Shown here in pieces: positions 10,506 through 19,210 of a DNA stretch of 64,000 nucleotides. The notes under the pieces were generated by a model. It was not told the origin of the DNA. It made no database searches and saw nothing but the letters and a program-made list of their open reading frames with translations. The stretch is from Pseudomonas pohangensis. GTDB lineage: Bacteria; Pseudomonadota; Gammaproteobacteria; Pseudomonadales; Pseudomonadaceae. The stretch covers positions 1,922,001-1,986,000 of the forward strand of contig NZ_LT629785.1 of assembly GCF_900105995.1 (NCBI RefSeq). The letters are read 5' to 3'. How positions within the stretch are numbered: position 1 is the stretch's first letter; each line of letters begins with the position of its first letter. A program made the translations under genes and the position numbers.

Positions 10506-11543
10506 ATGAAACCGCAACGGATTCGTCTGGGTGACCTGACGGTCGGCTCGATTCACAGCCTGGCCGCTGCAGTGCGCAGCCATGATCAGGACCCGCAGCC
10601 ACTGCTGCAACATTACGGGCTGGACAGCGAACGTCTGGCCGAACCCCGCGGACGGTTATCCATTCCGCGCTACATGCGCCTCGGGCATGCGGCCATCCAG
10701 CTGACCGGCGATCCTGCACTCGGCCTGCAGATGGGCCGCCAGGCACGTTTCGCGGACTTCGGCCTTACCGGCATAACCGCAGCCCAGGCACCCAACGTAC
10801 GCGAAGCGGCTCGTGCCGTGACCCGCTTCGAGCTGCTCTATGCCCGCAACTATCGCGGCCAGTCGAGTTTTCATGAAGACGCCAGGGGTGCCTGGCTGCG
10901 CTTCTACTCGATCAGCCCCTACAACGCCTACAACCGCTTTGTGGTGGACTCGGTGCTGGCCGGCTGGCATGCCCAGCTCGGTCACCTGTGCGGGCAAACA
11001 CTGGTGCTGGAGAAGGTCGAAATCGAGTTCCCGGCTCCGGCTTATGCCGAGCGCTACAGCGAGTTGTTCGGCTGTCCGGTGGAGTTCTCGGCCGCTTGCA
11101 ATCAACTGCGGCTGTCGAATGCCACACTCGCGCTGAAGGGTGCCGAACACGTTCCGCATAGCTGGCGAGAACTGCTGCAGGTGTGCGAGCGTGAGCTGGA
11201 GCAACTGACGCGCACCCACAGCCTGAAGGAGCGCATCATCCTGATGCTCGGCCCGTTACTGCATGGCCGGGAACCGGATCTCGAAGACATTGCCCGGCGT
11301 CTGCAACTGCCGACCTGGACCCTGCGCCGCAAGCTGGCTGAAGAAGGCACGCAATACCGGGCGATACTCAACGATACGCGCCACGATCTGGCCATGGCCT
11401 ATATCCGCGACACCGAACTCAGTTTCGGCGAGATCGCCTACCTGCTCGGGTTTGCCTCCGCCGAAGCCTTCCAGCGTGCATTCAAGCGCTGGAGCGGCAG
11501 CACGCCGGGGGAATTCCGCCGCAGCCGGCGCCAGGCCGTTTAG
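10506..11543 (+). CDS. AraC-family transcriptional regulator with N-terminal Arabinose_bd domain
   Basis: A 345-residue regulator. The N-terminal 200 residues match the Arabinose_bd type ligand domain of OruR/ArgR-like AraC proteins (for example SIHSLAAAVRSHDQDPQPLL and GLQMGRQARFADFG). The C-terminal 100 residues are a double helix-turn-helix: LEDIARRLQLPTWTLRRKL, then LSFGEIAYLLGFASAEAFQR and FKRWSGSTPGEFR. It follows the nitrilase by 6 bp, so it most likely controls that gene and perhaps the divergent fadH. The inducer is unknown; a fatty-acid-derived ligand is a guess from position. Confidence 0.9.
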   Translation: MKPQRIRLGDLTVGSIHSLAAAVRSHDQDPQPLLQHYGLDSERLAEPRGRLSIPRYMRLGHAAIQLTGDPALGLQMGRQARFADFGLTGITAAQAPNVREAARAVTRFELLYARNYRGQSSFHEDARGAWLRFYSISPYNAYNRFVVDSVLAGWHAQLGHLCGQTLVLEKVEIEFPAPAYAERYSELFGCPVEFSAACNQLRLSNATLALKGAEHVPHSWRELLQVCERELEQLTRTHSLKERIILMLGPLLHGREPDLEDIARRLQLPTWTLRRKLAEEGTQYRAILNDTRHDLAMAYIRDTELSFGEIAYLLGFASAEAFQRAFKRWSGSTPGEFRRSRRQAV

Positions 11544-11568
11544 AAAACGCAGACAGTTTTCTGCGCGC

Positions 11569-11655
11569 TTACAGCTCGGCGGCATCATCCTGCAACTCGG
11601 GTGCATCCAGCTCCCCGGCACGCGCTTCCAGCAACTCTTCCTGATACTCATCCAT
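11569..11655 (-). CDS. Small acidic ORF, 28 residues
   Basis: An ATG at 11655 opens a 28-codon frame ending in TAA at 11569. The peptide begins MDEYQEELLEARAGEL and ends DDAAEL, strongly acidic and helix-like. A purine-rich stretch (AGAGAGACAGAG) stands just upstream of the ATG and could be the ribosome site. It lies between the AraC gene and alaC, antisense to neither. No family is recognised. The compact composition and plausible ribosome site argue for a real gene, but so short a frame may be chance. Confidence 0.45.
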   Translation of the reverse strand: MDEYQEELLEARAGELDAPELQDDAAEL

Positions 11656-11878
11656 AACTCTGTCTCTCTGAATTGGTGCATTTCATGCACTGACCCGAAC
11701 AATCTAGAAAGGTTGCATGACAAACATGTGAATGAGCTGAAAACCGGCAGCAGCCTGCCGTATTTTGCAGTTTTACCACTCGACAGCCGTGGCAGCCGGG
11801 GATTATCTTGCCGACATGGCCGCTGCCGTGGCCAGCGTCGCTCGGACGGTTCCGGGCGCTTACGTTTGCGAGATAACA

Positions 11879-13117
11879 ATGACTGACTCCCGTCCGCCGC
11901 GCCGCTTTGCGCGCATCGATCGCCTGCCCCCTTACGTTTTCAACATCACCGCCGAGCTGAAGATGGCCGCCCGCCGTCGCGGCGAGGACATCATCGACCT
12001 GAGCATGGGCAACCCCGACGGCCCGACGCCGCCGCACATCGTGGAAAAACTGTGCACCGTCGCCCGGCGTGAAGATACCCACGGCTATTCGACATCCAGA
12101 GGCATTCCACGCCTGCGCCGGGCGATCGCCAACTGGTACCACGAGCGCTATGCCGTGGATATCGATCCCGAGCGCGAAGCGATAGTCACCATCGGCTCCA
12201 AGGAAGGCCTGGCGCACCTGATGCTGGCCACCCTGGACCAGGGCGATACGGTGCTGGTGCCCAACCCCAGTTACCCGATCCATATCTACGGCGCGGTGAT
12301 TGCCGGTGCCCAGGTGCGCTCGGTACCACTGGTGCCCGGCGTGGACTTCTTTGCCGAACTGGAGCGGGCGATTCGTGAAAGCATTCCCAAGCCGAAGATG
12401 ATGATTCTCGGCTTCCCGTCCAACCCGACCGCACAGTGTGTCGAACTGGATTTCTTTGCCCGGGTGGTGGCTCTGGCCAAGCAATACGATGTACTGGTGG
12501 TGCACGACCTGGCCTATGCCGACATCGTCTACGACGGCTGGAAGGCACCCTCGATCATGCAGATCGAAGGCGCCAAGGATATTGCGGTGGAGTTTTTCAC
12601 CCTGTCGAAAAGCTACAACATGGCTGGCTGGCGCATTGGCTTCATGGTCGGTAACGCCGAGCTGGTCAATGCTCTGGGGCGCATCAAGAGCTACCACGAC
12701 TACGGCACCTTTACCCCGCTGCAGGTCGCGGCAATTGCCGCGCTGGAAGGCGACCAACAGTGCGTCCGCGATATCGCCCAGCAATACCGGCAACGGCGCA
12801 ATGTGCTGGTCAAAGGCCTGCACGAACTCGGCTGGATGGTGGAAAACCCCAAGGCCTCCATGTACATCTGGGCCAAGATTCCGCCGGCTTATGCGGCACT
12901 CGGCTCGCTGGAATTCGCCAAGAAGCTGCTGGCCGAAGCCAGAGTCTGTGTTTCACCGGGCGTGGGCTTTGGTGACTACGGCGATGACCACGTACGCTTT
13001 GCCCTGATCGAAAATCAGGACCGCATCCGTCAGGCAATCCGCGGCATCAAGCAGATGTTTCGGGCCGACGGCCTGTTGCAGGCCGCGGCCATCCCGCGAG
13101 CACCAGACAGCCTGTAA
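11879..13117 (+). CDS. alaC: Alanine-synthesising transaminase, class I/II
   Basis: PLP aminotransferase of the AlaC type, transferring amino groups between glutamate and pyruvate or related keto acids. It is 412 residues. The PLP-lysine lies in TLSKSYNMAGWRIGF, the substrate-binding region is GNPDGPTPPHIVEKL, and LGFPSNPTAQ and VHDLAYADIVYDG are family hallmarks. The start MTDSRPPRRFARID at 11879 follows the known family N-terminus; the frame is open upstream but without conserved sequence. It converges on the GGDEF-EAL gene with a gap of only 9 bp and no terminator between. Confidence 0.93.
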   Translation: MTDSRPPRRFARIDRLPPYVFNITAELKMAARRRGEDIIDLSMGNPDGPTPPHIVEKLCTVARREDTHGYSTSRGIPRLRRAIANWYHERYAVDIDPEREAIVTIGSKEGLAHLMLATLDQGDTVLVPNPSYPIHIYGAVIAGAQVRSVPLVPGVDFFAELERAIRESIPKPKMMILGFPSNPTAQCVELDFFARVVALAKQYDVLVVHDLAYADIVYDGWKAPSIMQIEGAKDIAVEFFTLSKSYNMAGWRIGFMVGNAELVNALGRIKSYHDYGTFTPLQVAAIAALEGDQQCVRDIAQQYRQRRNVLVKGLHELGWMVENPKASMYIWAKIPPAYAALGSLEFAKKLLAEARVCVSPGVGFGDYGDDHVRFALIENQDRIRQAIRGIKQMFRADGLLQAAAIPRAPDSL

Positions 13118-13126
13118 TTGCAGGCT

Positions 13127-15997
13127 TCAGTCCGGCATGAGCCATGTGTCCAGCTCGGCCGGACTCAGCGAACGGGAGAAGTTGTAGCCCTGCATGTGCG
13201 AGCAGCCCTTCTCCAGCAAAATGCGCACGTGATCCGGCGTTTCCACGCCCTCTGCCAGCACTTCCAGCTTCATGCTGCGGCCCAGCGCGATCACTGCTTC
13301 GGTGATCGCCAGATCGCCGGGGCTGGTATTGATGCCCTGCACAAACGAGCGGTCAATCTTCAGCACATCGAACGGGAACGACTTCAGATAGGAAAGGCTC
13401 GAGTAACCGGTACCGAAGTCATCCAGCGCCAATCGCACGCCAAGGGTGCGCAGTGCTTCGAGGGTATCGATCAGCTCGGCCGAGTCACCCATGATCACCC
13501 GCTCGGTAATCTCCAGTTCGAGAAAGTGCGCTTGCAGGCCCGTCTCGCGCAGAACCGAACTGACCAACGCCACCATATCGACACGCTGCAATTGCACGGC
13601 GGATATGTTCACCGCCATCACCACCGGCTTATAGCCCTTGTCCTGCCAGGTCTTGGCCTGCATGCAGGCTTCGCGCAGGACCCACTCGCCCAGCTCGAGA
13701 ATCTGTCCGGTCTCTTCTGCCACAGGTATAAAAGTGTCCGGGGGAATCAACCCGTCTTTACCCTTCAGCCGTACCAGCGCCTCGACACCGAATATCTTCC
13801 GGTCATTACCACTGACCTGCGGCTGATACTCAAGAAAGAACTTCTTGTGATCCAGGCCATTACGTATGGTGGATTCGAGCTGCAGCCGTTCCTTGGTAGT
13901 CGCATCCATGCTGGCGTCATAGAACGAATAGCCATTGCGACCACTGGTCTTGACCGAATACATGGCGGTATCCGCATGCCGCAACAGGTCATGGATACTC
14001 AGGCTGTCCTTGGGATACATGCTGATGCCGATGCTCGGGGTAACCTGCAACTGGTGACCCGAGAGGAAATATGGCTGCGAGAGTGTCTGCTGGATCTTGA
14101 TCACCAGCGGCAGCATATGTTCCTGACTTTGCAGGCCGGAGAGCACCAGGACAAACTCGTCGCCCCCCAGGCGGGCGACCATGTCGCCGGAGCGCAGATT
14201 GTGCTGCAGACGCTGGGAAACCGCCTGCAACAGCCAGTCACCGACCTGATGGCCGAGGGTATCGTTGATGTTCTTGAAGCGGTCAAGGTCAATAAAGAGT
14301 ACCGCGACCAGCGTGCCGTTGAAGTGCGCGTCAAAGATCGCGCGGGACAAGCGCTCGGTCAGCTGGGCGCGATTGGGCAGTTCGGTTAGGGCATCGTAGT
14401 GGGCCATGAACTTGACCTTGGCCTCCATCTGCTTGCGCTCGCTGATATCCACGCCGATTCCGGCGTAGCCGATCATCTGCTGGTCCTGAGAGAACATCGG
14501 CGATGCGCGCAGGAGTATCCAGCGGAACTCGCCATCGTGCCGGCGAATGCGCAACTCCAGCTGGAAACCTTTTTGCGAATCACGGGCGCGCTCAACCACT
14601 TTCTCGTAAAGAGCCGTGTCCTGGGAGGCAATCAGCTGCGCCACATGGAATATCTCGAACTCGTCACGCTCCAGCCCGACAAAGCGCAGCATTTCGTCAT
14701 TGAACCAGGTGAAATCACCGTCCATGTTGGTCATCCAGATGAACACCGGCGCGGTGTTGGTCAACTGGAGAAAACGTTCCTCGCTGGCGCCCAGCTCAAG
14801 GGCCATTTCGCGGCGGGTATCAAGAAAGCGGTTGACCGACTCGGCCAGGTCGACAATTTCGTCATTGCCCTGGGGCAATTCGATGCGCAGCGACAAGTCA
14901 TGACTGCGGCTGATGGTATCCACCCGGCTGGTGACCTGCAGCAATCGGGAAAGTACCCGTGACTGGGACATGCTGATAATCAGCAACAGTACCAGCATGG
15001 CCAGCAGCGTCAGCACCAGGAAAAACTGGAAGGCTTCCAGGCCCTGCTGCAAAAAGAAAGAGCCACCGACCAGCTCGATTACCGCTATCGGTTCAGCACT
15101 CATATTTTTCAGGACCAGATAACCCTGGACGTTGCCCTCATCAACCTGCCTGACCAATACTCCGCGCGGGTCTTGCAGTGCATCAGCAGCAATGCTCAAC
15201 AGCTCCGCAGAGGCATCCTTAGCGATGACCCGCAGTTGCAACTTCAACTGGGTGGAAGCCTCGAGCGCCTGCATGAACTTGTCATCGACCAGCCGCATCA
15301 TGGCCAGTACGCCATGGCTCGGCCCGTTACCGTTGGAGTCAAGAATCGGGTAGGCCGCCACCTGCAGCAATTGATTGCTCGGCGCCTTGAGAAAACCGGA
15401 AAAATGCGCTGCAGCATCGCTGCTGAAGGCTTGCTGTTCGGAAGCAATCTGTTGCCGCGCCCATTCAACCGGTTGCCAGGACTGGTCTACCTGAAACTCG
15501 AAACCGCTGACAATCAGGGGCTTGGCTTGCAGATCGGTGACCAGCAGTCCGTTGACCTGCAGTCGCTCCAGGGAAACCACGGGATTCTTGCCGAGGAATT
15601 GCTGGGCAGACTCGACTTGCGGGTCACTGACAAAAGCTGCCAGCTCATCCCAGGCAGCCCAGTCGGAAACGATCCGTGCCAGGTTGCCTTCTTTGGCAAC
15701 CAGGCCCTGCTGCACACGCACCAGTTCCTGCTCGACCCGCTTGGTTTCCAGACTTTCTACCTGGGGCATGACCAGCTGACTGAACAGCAACCACTGCAGG
15801 ACCAGCAATAGCAGAAAACCCACAGCCACCAGCGTGAGCATCTTTGCTCTGATACCAAGCCGGACCACAGGCGCGGAAGGCTTCAGCAGTAGTTTCGATT
15901 CAGATCGGGACAATAGTAAATGCCAGAAGTTGGGAGACAGGAAACTCTCGAATATTCGCAGCAAGAGTATAGCAACGCCCGATCGGGCAAACGCCAA
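13127..15997 (-). CDS. CHASE4-PAS-GGDEF-EAL membrane cyclic-di-GMP enzyme
   Basis: Inner-membrane sensor with both diguanylate cyclase and phosphodiesterase domains. Read from the N-terminus: a membrane helix (LVAVGFLLLLVLQWLLF), a periplasmic CHASE4-like domain (DWAAWDELAAFV), a second helix near residue 330, a HAMP-like linker, a PAS domain, GGDEF and EAL. GGDEF is intact (about residue 611), as is an RSGD inhibitory site five residues before it. EAL is intact (EALVRL, about 739), with DFGTGYSSL later. Both activities are therefore possible. The start is uncertain: the frame opens at a TTG at 15997, while a GTG at 15868 or the ATG at 15841 would give the usual short cytoplasmic tail. Confidence 0.9.
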   Translation of the reverse strand: MAFARSGVAILLLRIFESFLSPNFWHLLLSRSESKLLLKPSAPVVRLGIRAKMLTLVAVGFLLLLVLQWLLFSQLVMPQVESLETKRVEQELVRVQQGLVAKEGNLARIVSDWAAWDELAAFVSDPQVESAQQFLGKNPVVSLERLQVNGLLVTDLQAKPLIVSGFEFQVDQSWQPVEWARQQIASEQQAFSSDAAAHFSGFLKAPSNQLLQVAAYPILDSNGNGPSHGVLAMMRLVDDKFMQALEASTQLKLQLRVIAKDASAELLSIAADALQDPRGVLVRQVDEGNVQGYLVLKNMSAEPIAVIELVGGSFFLQQGLEAFQFFLVLTLLAMLVLLLIISMSQSRVLSRLLQVTSRVDTISRSHDLSLRIELPQGNDEIVDLAESVNRFLDTRREMALELGASEERFLQLTNTAPVFIWMTNMDGDFTWFNDEMLRFVGLERDEFEIFHVAQLIASQDTALYEKVVERARDSQKGFQLELRIRRHDGEFRWILLRASPMFSQDQQMIGYAGIGVDISERKQMEAKVKFMAHYDALTELPNRAQLTERLSRAIFDAHFNGTLVAVLFIDLDRFKNINDTLGHQVGDWLLQAVSQRLQHNLRSGDMVARLGGDEFVLVLSGLQSQEHMLPLVIKIQQTLSQPYFLSGHQLQVTPSIGISMYPKDSLSIHDLLRHADTAMYSVKTSGRNGYSFYDASMDATTKERLQLESTIRNGLDHKKFFLEYQPQVSGNDRKIFGVEALVRLKGKDGLIPPDTFIPVAEETGQILELGEWVLREACMQAKTWQDKGYKPVVMAVNISAVQLQRVDMVALVSSVLRETGLQAHFLELEITERVIMGDSAELIDTLEALRTLGVRLALDDFGTGYSSLSYLKSFPFDVLKIDRSFVQGINTSPGDLAITEAVIALGRSMKLEVLAEGVETPDHVRILLEKGCSHMQGYNFSRSLSPAELDTWLMPD

Positions 15998-16126
15998 CTG
16001 TTTACCAGAATACGCCTAAAGGCCGGGTTTCAGCGACAGGCAAGGCAACCCGCCAGGTAGCGGGTGCGGCAACAACTCAAACCGCCAAGAAGTCTGAGCG
16101 CCTCCCCCCGCTTACTGTGCTTTCTG

Positions 16127-17569
16127 CTACAGCAGAAACAGCGTCGCCATTCCCAGGAAAATGAAGAATCCGCCACTATCGGTTACTGCGGTAATCATCA
16201 CGCTGGCGCCCATCGCCGGATCCCGCCCCAGACGCATCAGCGTCATCGGAATCAATACCCCCATCAGCGCCGCCAGCAACAGATTCAGCGTCATGGCCAG
16301 GGTCATGACCAGCCCCAGCGCCGGATTGTCATAGAGCCAGAAGGCCACGCCACCGATCACCCCGCCCCAGACCAGGCCATTGATCAGCGCCACACCGAGT
16401 TCTTTGCGAATCAGCCGTGAGGTATTGGCGGTCACCACCTGATCCAGCGCCATGGCCCGCACAATCATGGTAATGGTCTGGTTACCGGAATTGCCGCCAA
16501 TGCCCGCAACAATCGGCATCAGGGCGGCCAGCGCGACCAGTTTTTCTATCGAGTCATCGAACAGACCAATCACCCTGGACGCGAGAAAGGCGGTAATCAG
16601 GTTGATGGCCAGCCAGGACCAGCGGTTGCGCAGGGATTTCCAGACCGAGGCAAAAATATCCTCTTCTTCTTTCAGACCGGCCATGTTGAGTACTTCGGTT
16701 TCGGTCTCTTCGCGAATCAGGTCTACCATTTCATCAATGGTCAGGCGCCCGATCAGCTTGCCATTAGCATCAACTACCGGGGCCGAAACCAGGTCGTAGC
16801 GCTCGAAAGCCTGCGCAGCCTCATTGGCTTCCTCATCAGGGTGAAAAATGACCGGATCGGTCACCATAACCTCGGCTACCTGTTTGTCCGGATCACTTAC
16901 CAGCAGCCGCTTGATCGGCAAAATACCCTTGAGCACCCCGTCGTAATCGACCACGAACAACTTGTCGGTATGCCCTGGCAACTCCTTGAGCCGGCGCAAA
17001 TAGCGCAAAACCACTTCAAGACTGACGTCCTCACGGATGGTCACCATCTCGAAGTCCATCAGTGCGCCGACTTGCTCCTCGTCATAGGAAAGCGCCGAAC
17101 GCAAGCGTTCCCGATATTGAACATCGAGGCCTTCGATCAGCTCATGAACCACATCTCTGGGTAATTCCTGGGCAAGATCCGCCAGCTCATCGGCATCCAT
17201 TTCCCTGGCTGCGGCAAAGATCTCCTCATCATCCATGTCGGCCAGCAGTGTTTCGCGCACCGCATCGGACACTTCGAGCAGGATGTCGCCATCCTGTTCC
17301 GCCTTGACCAGCTTCCAGACCGTAAGGCGATCGTCCAGAGGCAAGGCCTCCAGAATGTGGGCAATATCTGCCGGATGCAGCTCGTCCAGCTTGCGTTGCA
17401 ATTCGGAGATGTTTTGCCGGTGCACCAGGTTCTCGACCAGTTCCTGGTGTGGCCCTTCCTGACGGTGCGTCAGGTTTTCCACCAGACGATGACGATCTAG
17501 CAGGTCAATCACCTGCGCGAGGCGATCCTGCAAACTTTCTTGCGGCTTTTTTGCTTCTGTTTCAGTCAT
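16127..17569 (-). CDS. mgtE: Magnesium transporter MgtE
   Basis: Mg2+ channel or transporter of the inner membrane, 480 residues. An N-terminal superhelical MgtE_N domain (ELQRKLDELHPADIAHILEALP) is followed by a CBS pair (about residues 155-285; DLIREETETEVLN ends it) that senses cytosolic Mg2+, then five hydrophobic segments with GIGGNSGNQT and VMTLAMTLNLLLAALMGVLIP lining the pore. ATG at 17569 (MTETEAKKPQ) has a GGAG six bases upstream and is preferred over the longer frame. It lies upstream of the GGDEF-EAL gene on the same strand, with 129 bp between them. Confidence 0.96.
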   Translation of the reverse strand: MTETEAKKPQESLQDRLAQVIDLLDRHRLVENLTHRQEGPHQELVENLVHRQNISELQRKLDELHPADIAHILEALPLDDRLTVWKLVKAEQDGDILLEVSDAVRETLLADMDDEEIFAAAREMDADELADLAQELPRDVVHELIEGLDVQYRERLRSALSYDEEQVGALMDFEMVTIREDVSLEVVLRYLRRLKELPGHTDKLFVVDYDGVLKGILPIKRLLVSDPDKQVAEVMVTDPVIFHPDEEANEAAQAFERYDLVSAPVVDANGKLIGRLTIDEMVDLIREETETEVLNMAGLKEEEDIFASVWKSLRNRWSWLAINLITAFLASRVIGLFDDSIEKLVALAALMPIVAGIGGNSGNQTITMIVRAMALDQVVTANTSRLIRKELGVALINGLVWGGVIGGVAFWLYDNPALGLVMTLAMTLNLLLAALMGVLIPMTLMRLGRDPAMGASVMITAVTDSGGFFIFLGMATLFLL

Positions 17570-17883
17570 GGCGTGCTCCACCCCGGTTGCGGCGCACGCA
17601 GCGAGGGTCAATCAGTCAGAACGCGATTGCACAAAGGTTTGAAATTTCTACTGGGTAAGTCCATGGGCGGGGTCCATGAGCCCCGAAGGGGCGGATTGCT
17701 GAATAATAACACTGCAGCAAGGCCGGGTGCTGTACAAAATTACCGCAGAACAATCAGTTGCAAGTCAATCCTGAGTGGCTGTCTAGAGCATTACGCTATC
17801 TGGTCCAACGGCGTGAAATACGCATCTTGCATTGATCACCCTGCCGTCTAAGCTGGAAATCAGACGTCAGGGAGGACGCCAGA
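17570..17883. other. Divergent intergenic region of mgtE and the DUF4124 gene, with a small hairpin
   Basis: No gene is seen in this 314 bp. It must hold the mgtE promoter and leader and the start region of the DUF4124 gene. A compact hairpin, GCCCCGAAGGGGC, lies near 17680-17692 in the mgtE leader orientation, about 110 bases before the ATG. I could not match it to a known Mg2+-sensing leader. Confidence 0.35.
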
Positions 17884-18387
17884 ATGCACCCAATCAATGG
17901 ACTAACCTGTTGCACCCTTTTGTTGCTGTCAGTCGCTGCCCCGCTGCAAGCCGCCAGCGTTTTCCGTTGCGAGGACAGCCGCGGGCACATCACTTACACC
18001 CAACAGGGCTGCCCTGCAGACCAGCAGCTGGACATCCAGTCTGCAGACAACCTGCCACCCGGTGCGGACACACCCGTAACAATGGCCCCGGGCATTACAG
18101 GCGCACTAAAGAAAGCCAGAAAATCCACACCCGCCAAGGACTTGACCATAGTCGCCGAGCAACAGGACGGCTGCGGCAACCGCGTGACCGGCGCGCAACG
18201 CCGCACAGCAATCATCCGCCAGCAAATCCGTGCCGGCATGACCCGGGAGGATGTCGAGAGCGCACTGGGCAAGCCTGATGAAAAATCCACGGCCAACGGT
18301 GACACCCAATACATCTATACAACGAATGACGGTACCCGCCGAAAGATAAACTTCGACCAGAATGGCTGCGTGAAAAACAAACACTGA
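17884..18387 (+). CDS. DUF4124 domain-containing exported protein
   Basis: A 167-residue exported protein. A signal peptide of about 23 residues (LTCCTLLLLSVAAPLQA) precedes SVFRCEDSRGHITYTQQGCPAD, the DUF4124 signature with a Cys pair that could form a disulfide. The C-terminal half (RQQIRAGMTREDVESALGKPDE) resembles SmpA/OmlA-like outer-membrane assembly small domains. Function unknown; periplasmic location is the only firm inference. Preceded by GGGAGGACGCCAGA as ribosome site. A strong hairpin terminator follows. Confidence 0.8.
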   Translation: MHPINGLTCCTLLLLSVAAPLQAASVFRCEDSRGHITYTQQGCPADQQLDIQSADNLPPGADTPVTMAPGITGALKKARKSTPAKDLTIVAEQQDGCGNRVTGAQRRTAIIRQQIRAGMTREDVESALGKPDEKSTANGDTQYIYTTNDGTRRKINFDQNGCVKNKH

Positions 18388-18397
18388 TGCAGCAAGC

Positions 18398-18433
18398 AAA
18401 AAAGGGGCGTCCCTTGCGGAGACGCCCCTTTGC
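18398..18433 (-). terminator. Intrinsic terminator (bidirectional) after the tRNA cluster
   Basis: Stem AAAGGGGCGTC (18401-18411) pairs with GACGCCCCTTT (18421-18431). On the minus strand the stem is followed by a run of six T, so it best terminates the tRNA-Ser/Arg transcript. On the plus strand it can also end the DUF4124 transcript. Confidence 0.85.
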
Positions 18434-18438
18434 AATTG

Positions 18439-18515
18439 TGGTGCACTCAGGAGGATTCGAACCTCCGACCGCCCGGTTCGTAGCCGGGTACTCTATCCAG
18501 CTGAGCTATGAGTGC
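18439..18515 (-). tRNA. tRNA-Arg (ACG), copy 2 in transcription order
   Basis: A 77-nt cloverleaf. Acceptor GCACTCA pairs with TGAGTGC, the D-loop is AGCTCAGCTGGATAGAG, the anticodon stem-loop CCCGG-CTACGAA-CCGGG gives anticodon ACG, the T-arm is GGAGGTTCGAATCCTCC, and CCA is encoded. ACG is presumably edited to ICG. Identical to the copy at 18585. Confidence 0.97.
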
Positions 18516-18584
18516 ACAGGGTGGTTTTAGACCAGATCACCACTGGCTACAACAAACAAACTGCACGGGGCAGTTCATTCAAGA

Positions 18585-18661
18585 TGGTGCACTCAGGAGG
18601 ATTCGAACCTCCGACCGCCCGGTTCGTAGCCGGGTACTCTATCCAGCTGAGCTATGAGTGC
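18585..18661 (-). tRNA. tRNA-Arg (ACG), copy 1 in transcription order
   Basis: Identical in sequence to 18439-18515, including encoded CCA and anticodon ACG in loop CTACGAA. It is spaced by 69 bp from that copy. Both follow tRNA-Ser and end at the terminator near 18415. Confidence 0.97.
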
Positions 18662-18698
18662 AGTACTTGCTCTTTGACCTGCGTGAAGCTGATATCGC

Positions 18699-18792
<94 letters not shown>

Positions 18793-18806
18793 GCAACACG
18801 GGGCGC

Positions 18807-18835
18807 ATAATACCCATGTTCGCCCTGCTTGGAAA
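18807..18835 (-). promoter_or_regulatory. Predicted sigma-70 promoter of the tRNA-Ser/Arg cluster
   Basis: On the minus strand, -35 TTTCCA (18830-18835) and -10 TATTAT (18807-18812) are separated by 17 bp. A GC-rich stretch follows the -10 before the tRNA, typical of stringently controlled stable-RNA promoters. Confidence 0.55.
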
Positions 18836-18853
18836 GCCAAAACAGGATATAAA

Positions 18854-19039
18854 TTAGGGAGTTGGTTCCGGATCTTTTTCTTTCTGGATGCGCTGGTATA
18901 TCTCTTCCCGATGCACTGCTACATCCTTGGGAGCGTTAACACCAATGCGCACCTGATTGCCCTTGACGCCCAGCACTGTGATGGTGACCTCATCGCCTAC
19001 CATCAGGGTCTCTCCGACCCTGCGAGTCAGAATTAGCAT
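18854..19039 (-). CDS. rsmA: Carbon storage regulator CsrA/RsmA
   Basis: A 61-residue RNA-binding dimer that binds GGA motifs in mRNA leaders and represses or activates translation, controlling the switch between motile and sessile growth. The sequence [15 protein letters not shown], then [22 protein letters not shown], is canonical, including the RNA-contacting N-terminal and VHREE residues. Location between lysC and tRNA-Ser is the conserved Pseudomonas arrangement. The leader ACTTGAGGACTAGGGAATG carries GGA and AGGG near the ATG, compatible with autoregulation (inference). Confidence 0.98.
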   Translation of the reverse strand: MLILTRRVGETLMVGDEVTITVLGVKGNQVRIGVNAPKDVAVHREEIYQRIQKEKDPEPTP

Positions 19040-19210
19040 TCCCTAGTCCTCAAGTTTTCCAGTTCAATGTAACTGCACCCTTGAATAAGACGGTTGTTCG
19101 CACAACTTGTCCAGCAAAGAACCCTTACCTCAAGTTTCCGCAAAACCGCCAGGCCAGTTGCTTGCAACCATGCCGCCGGCGGTTTGAAGCACGGCGTCCC
19201 AATGTTCAGC

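Noticed and set aside
11548..11566. Hairpin CGCAGA-CAGTTT-TCTGCG after the AraC gene as a terminator
   Set aside because: The stem is only six pairs and no run of T follows on the plus strand; not enough to call.
11648..12823. A 391-codon minus-strand frame opposite alaC
   Set aside because: alaC has the PLP-lysine motif and proper start; the antisense frame shows no domain.
17640..17720. M-box-like Mg2+ riboswitch in the mgtE leader
   Set aside because: Only a short GCCCC/GGGGC hairpin is present; the conserved M-box helices were not found.
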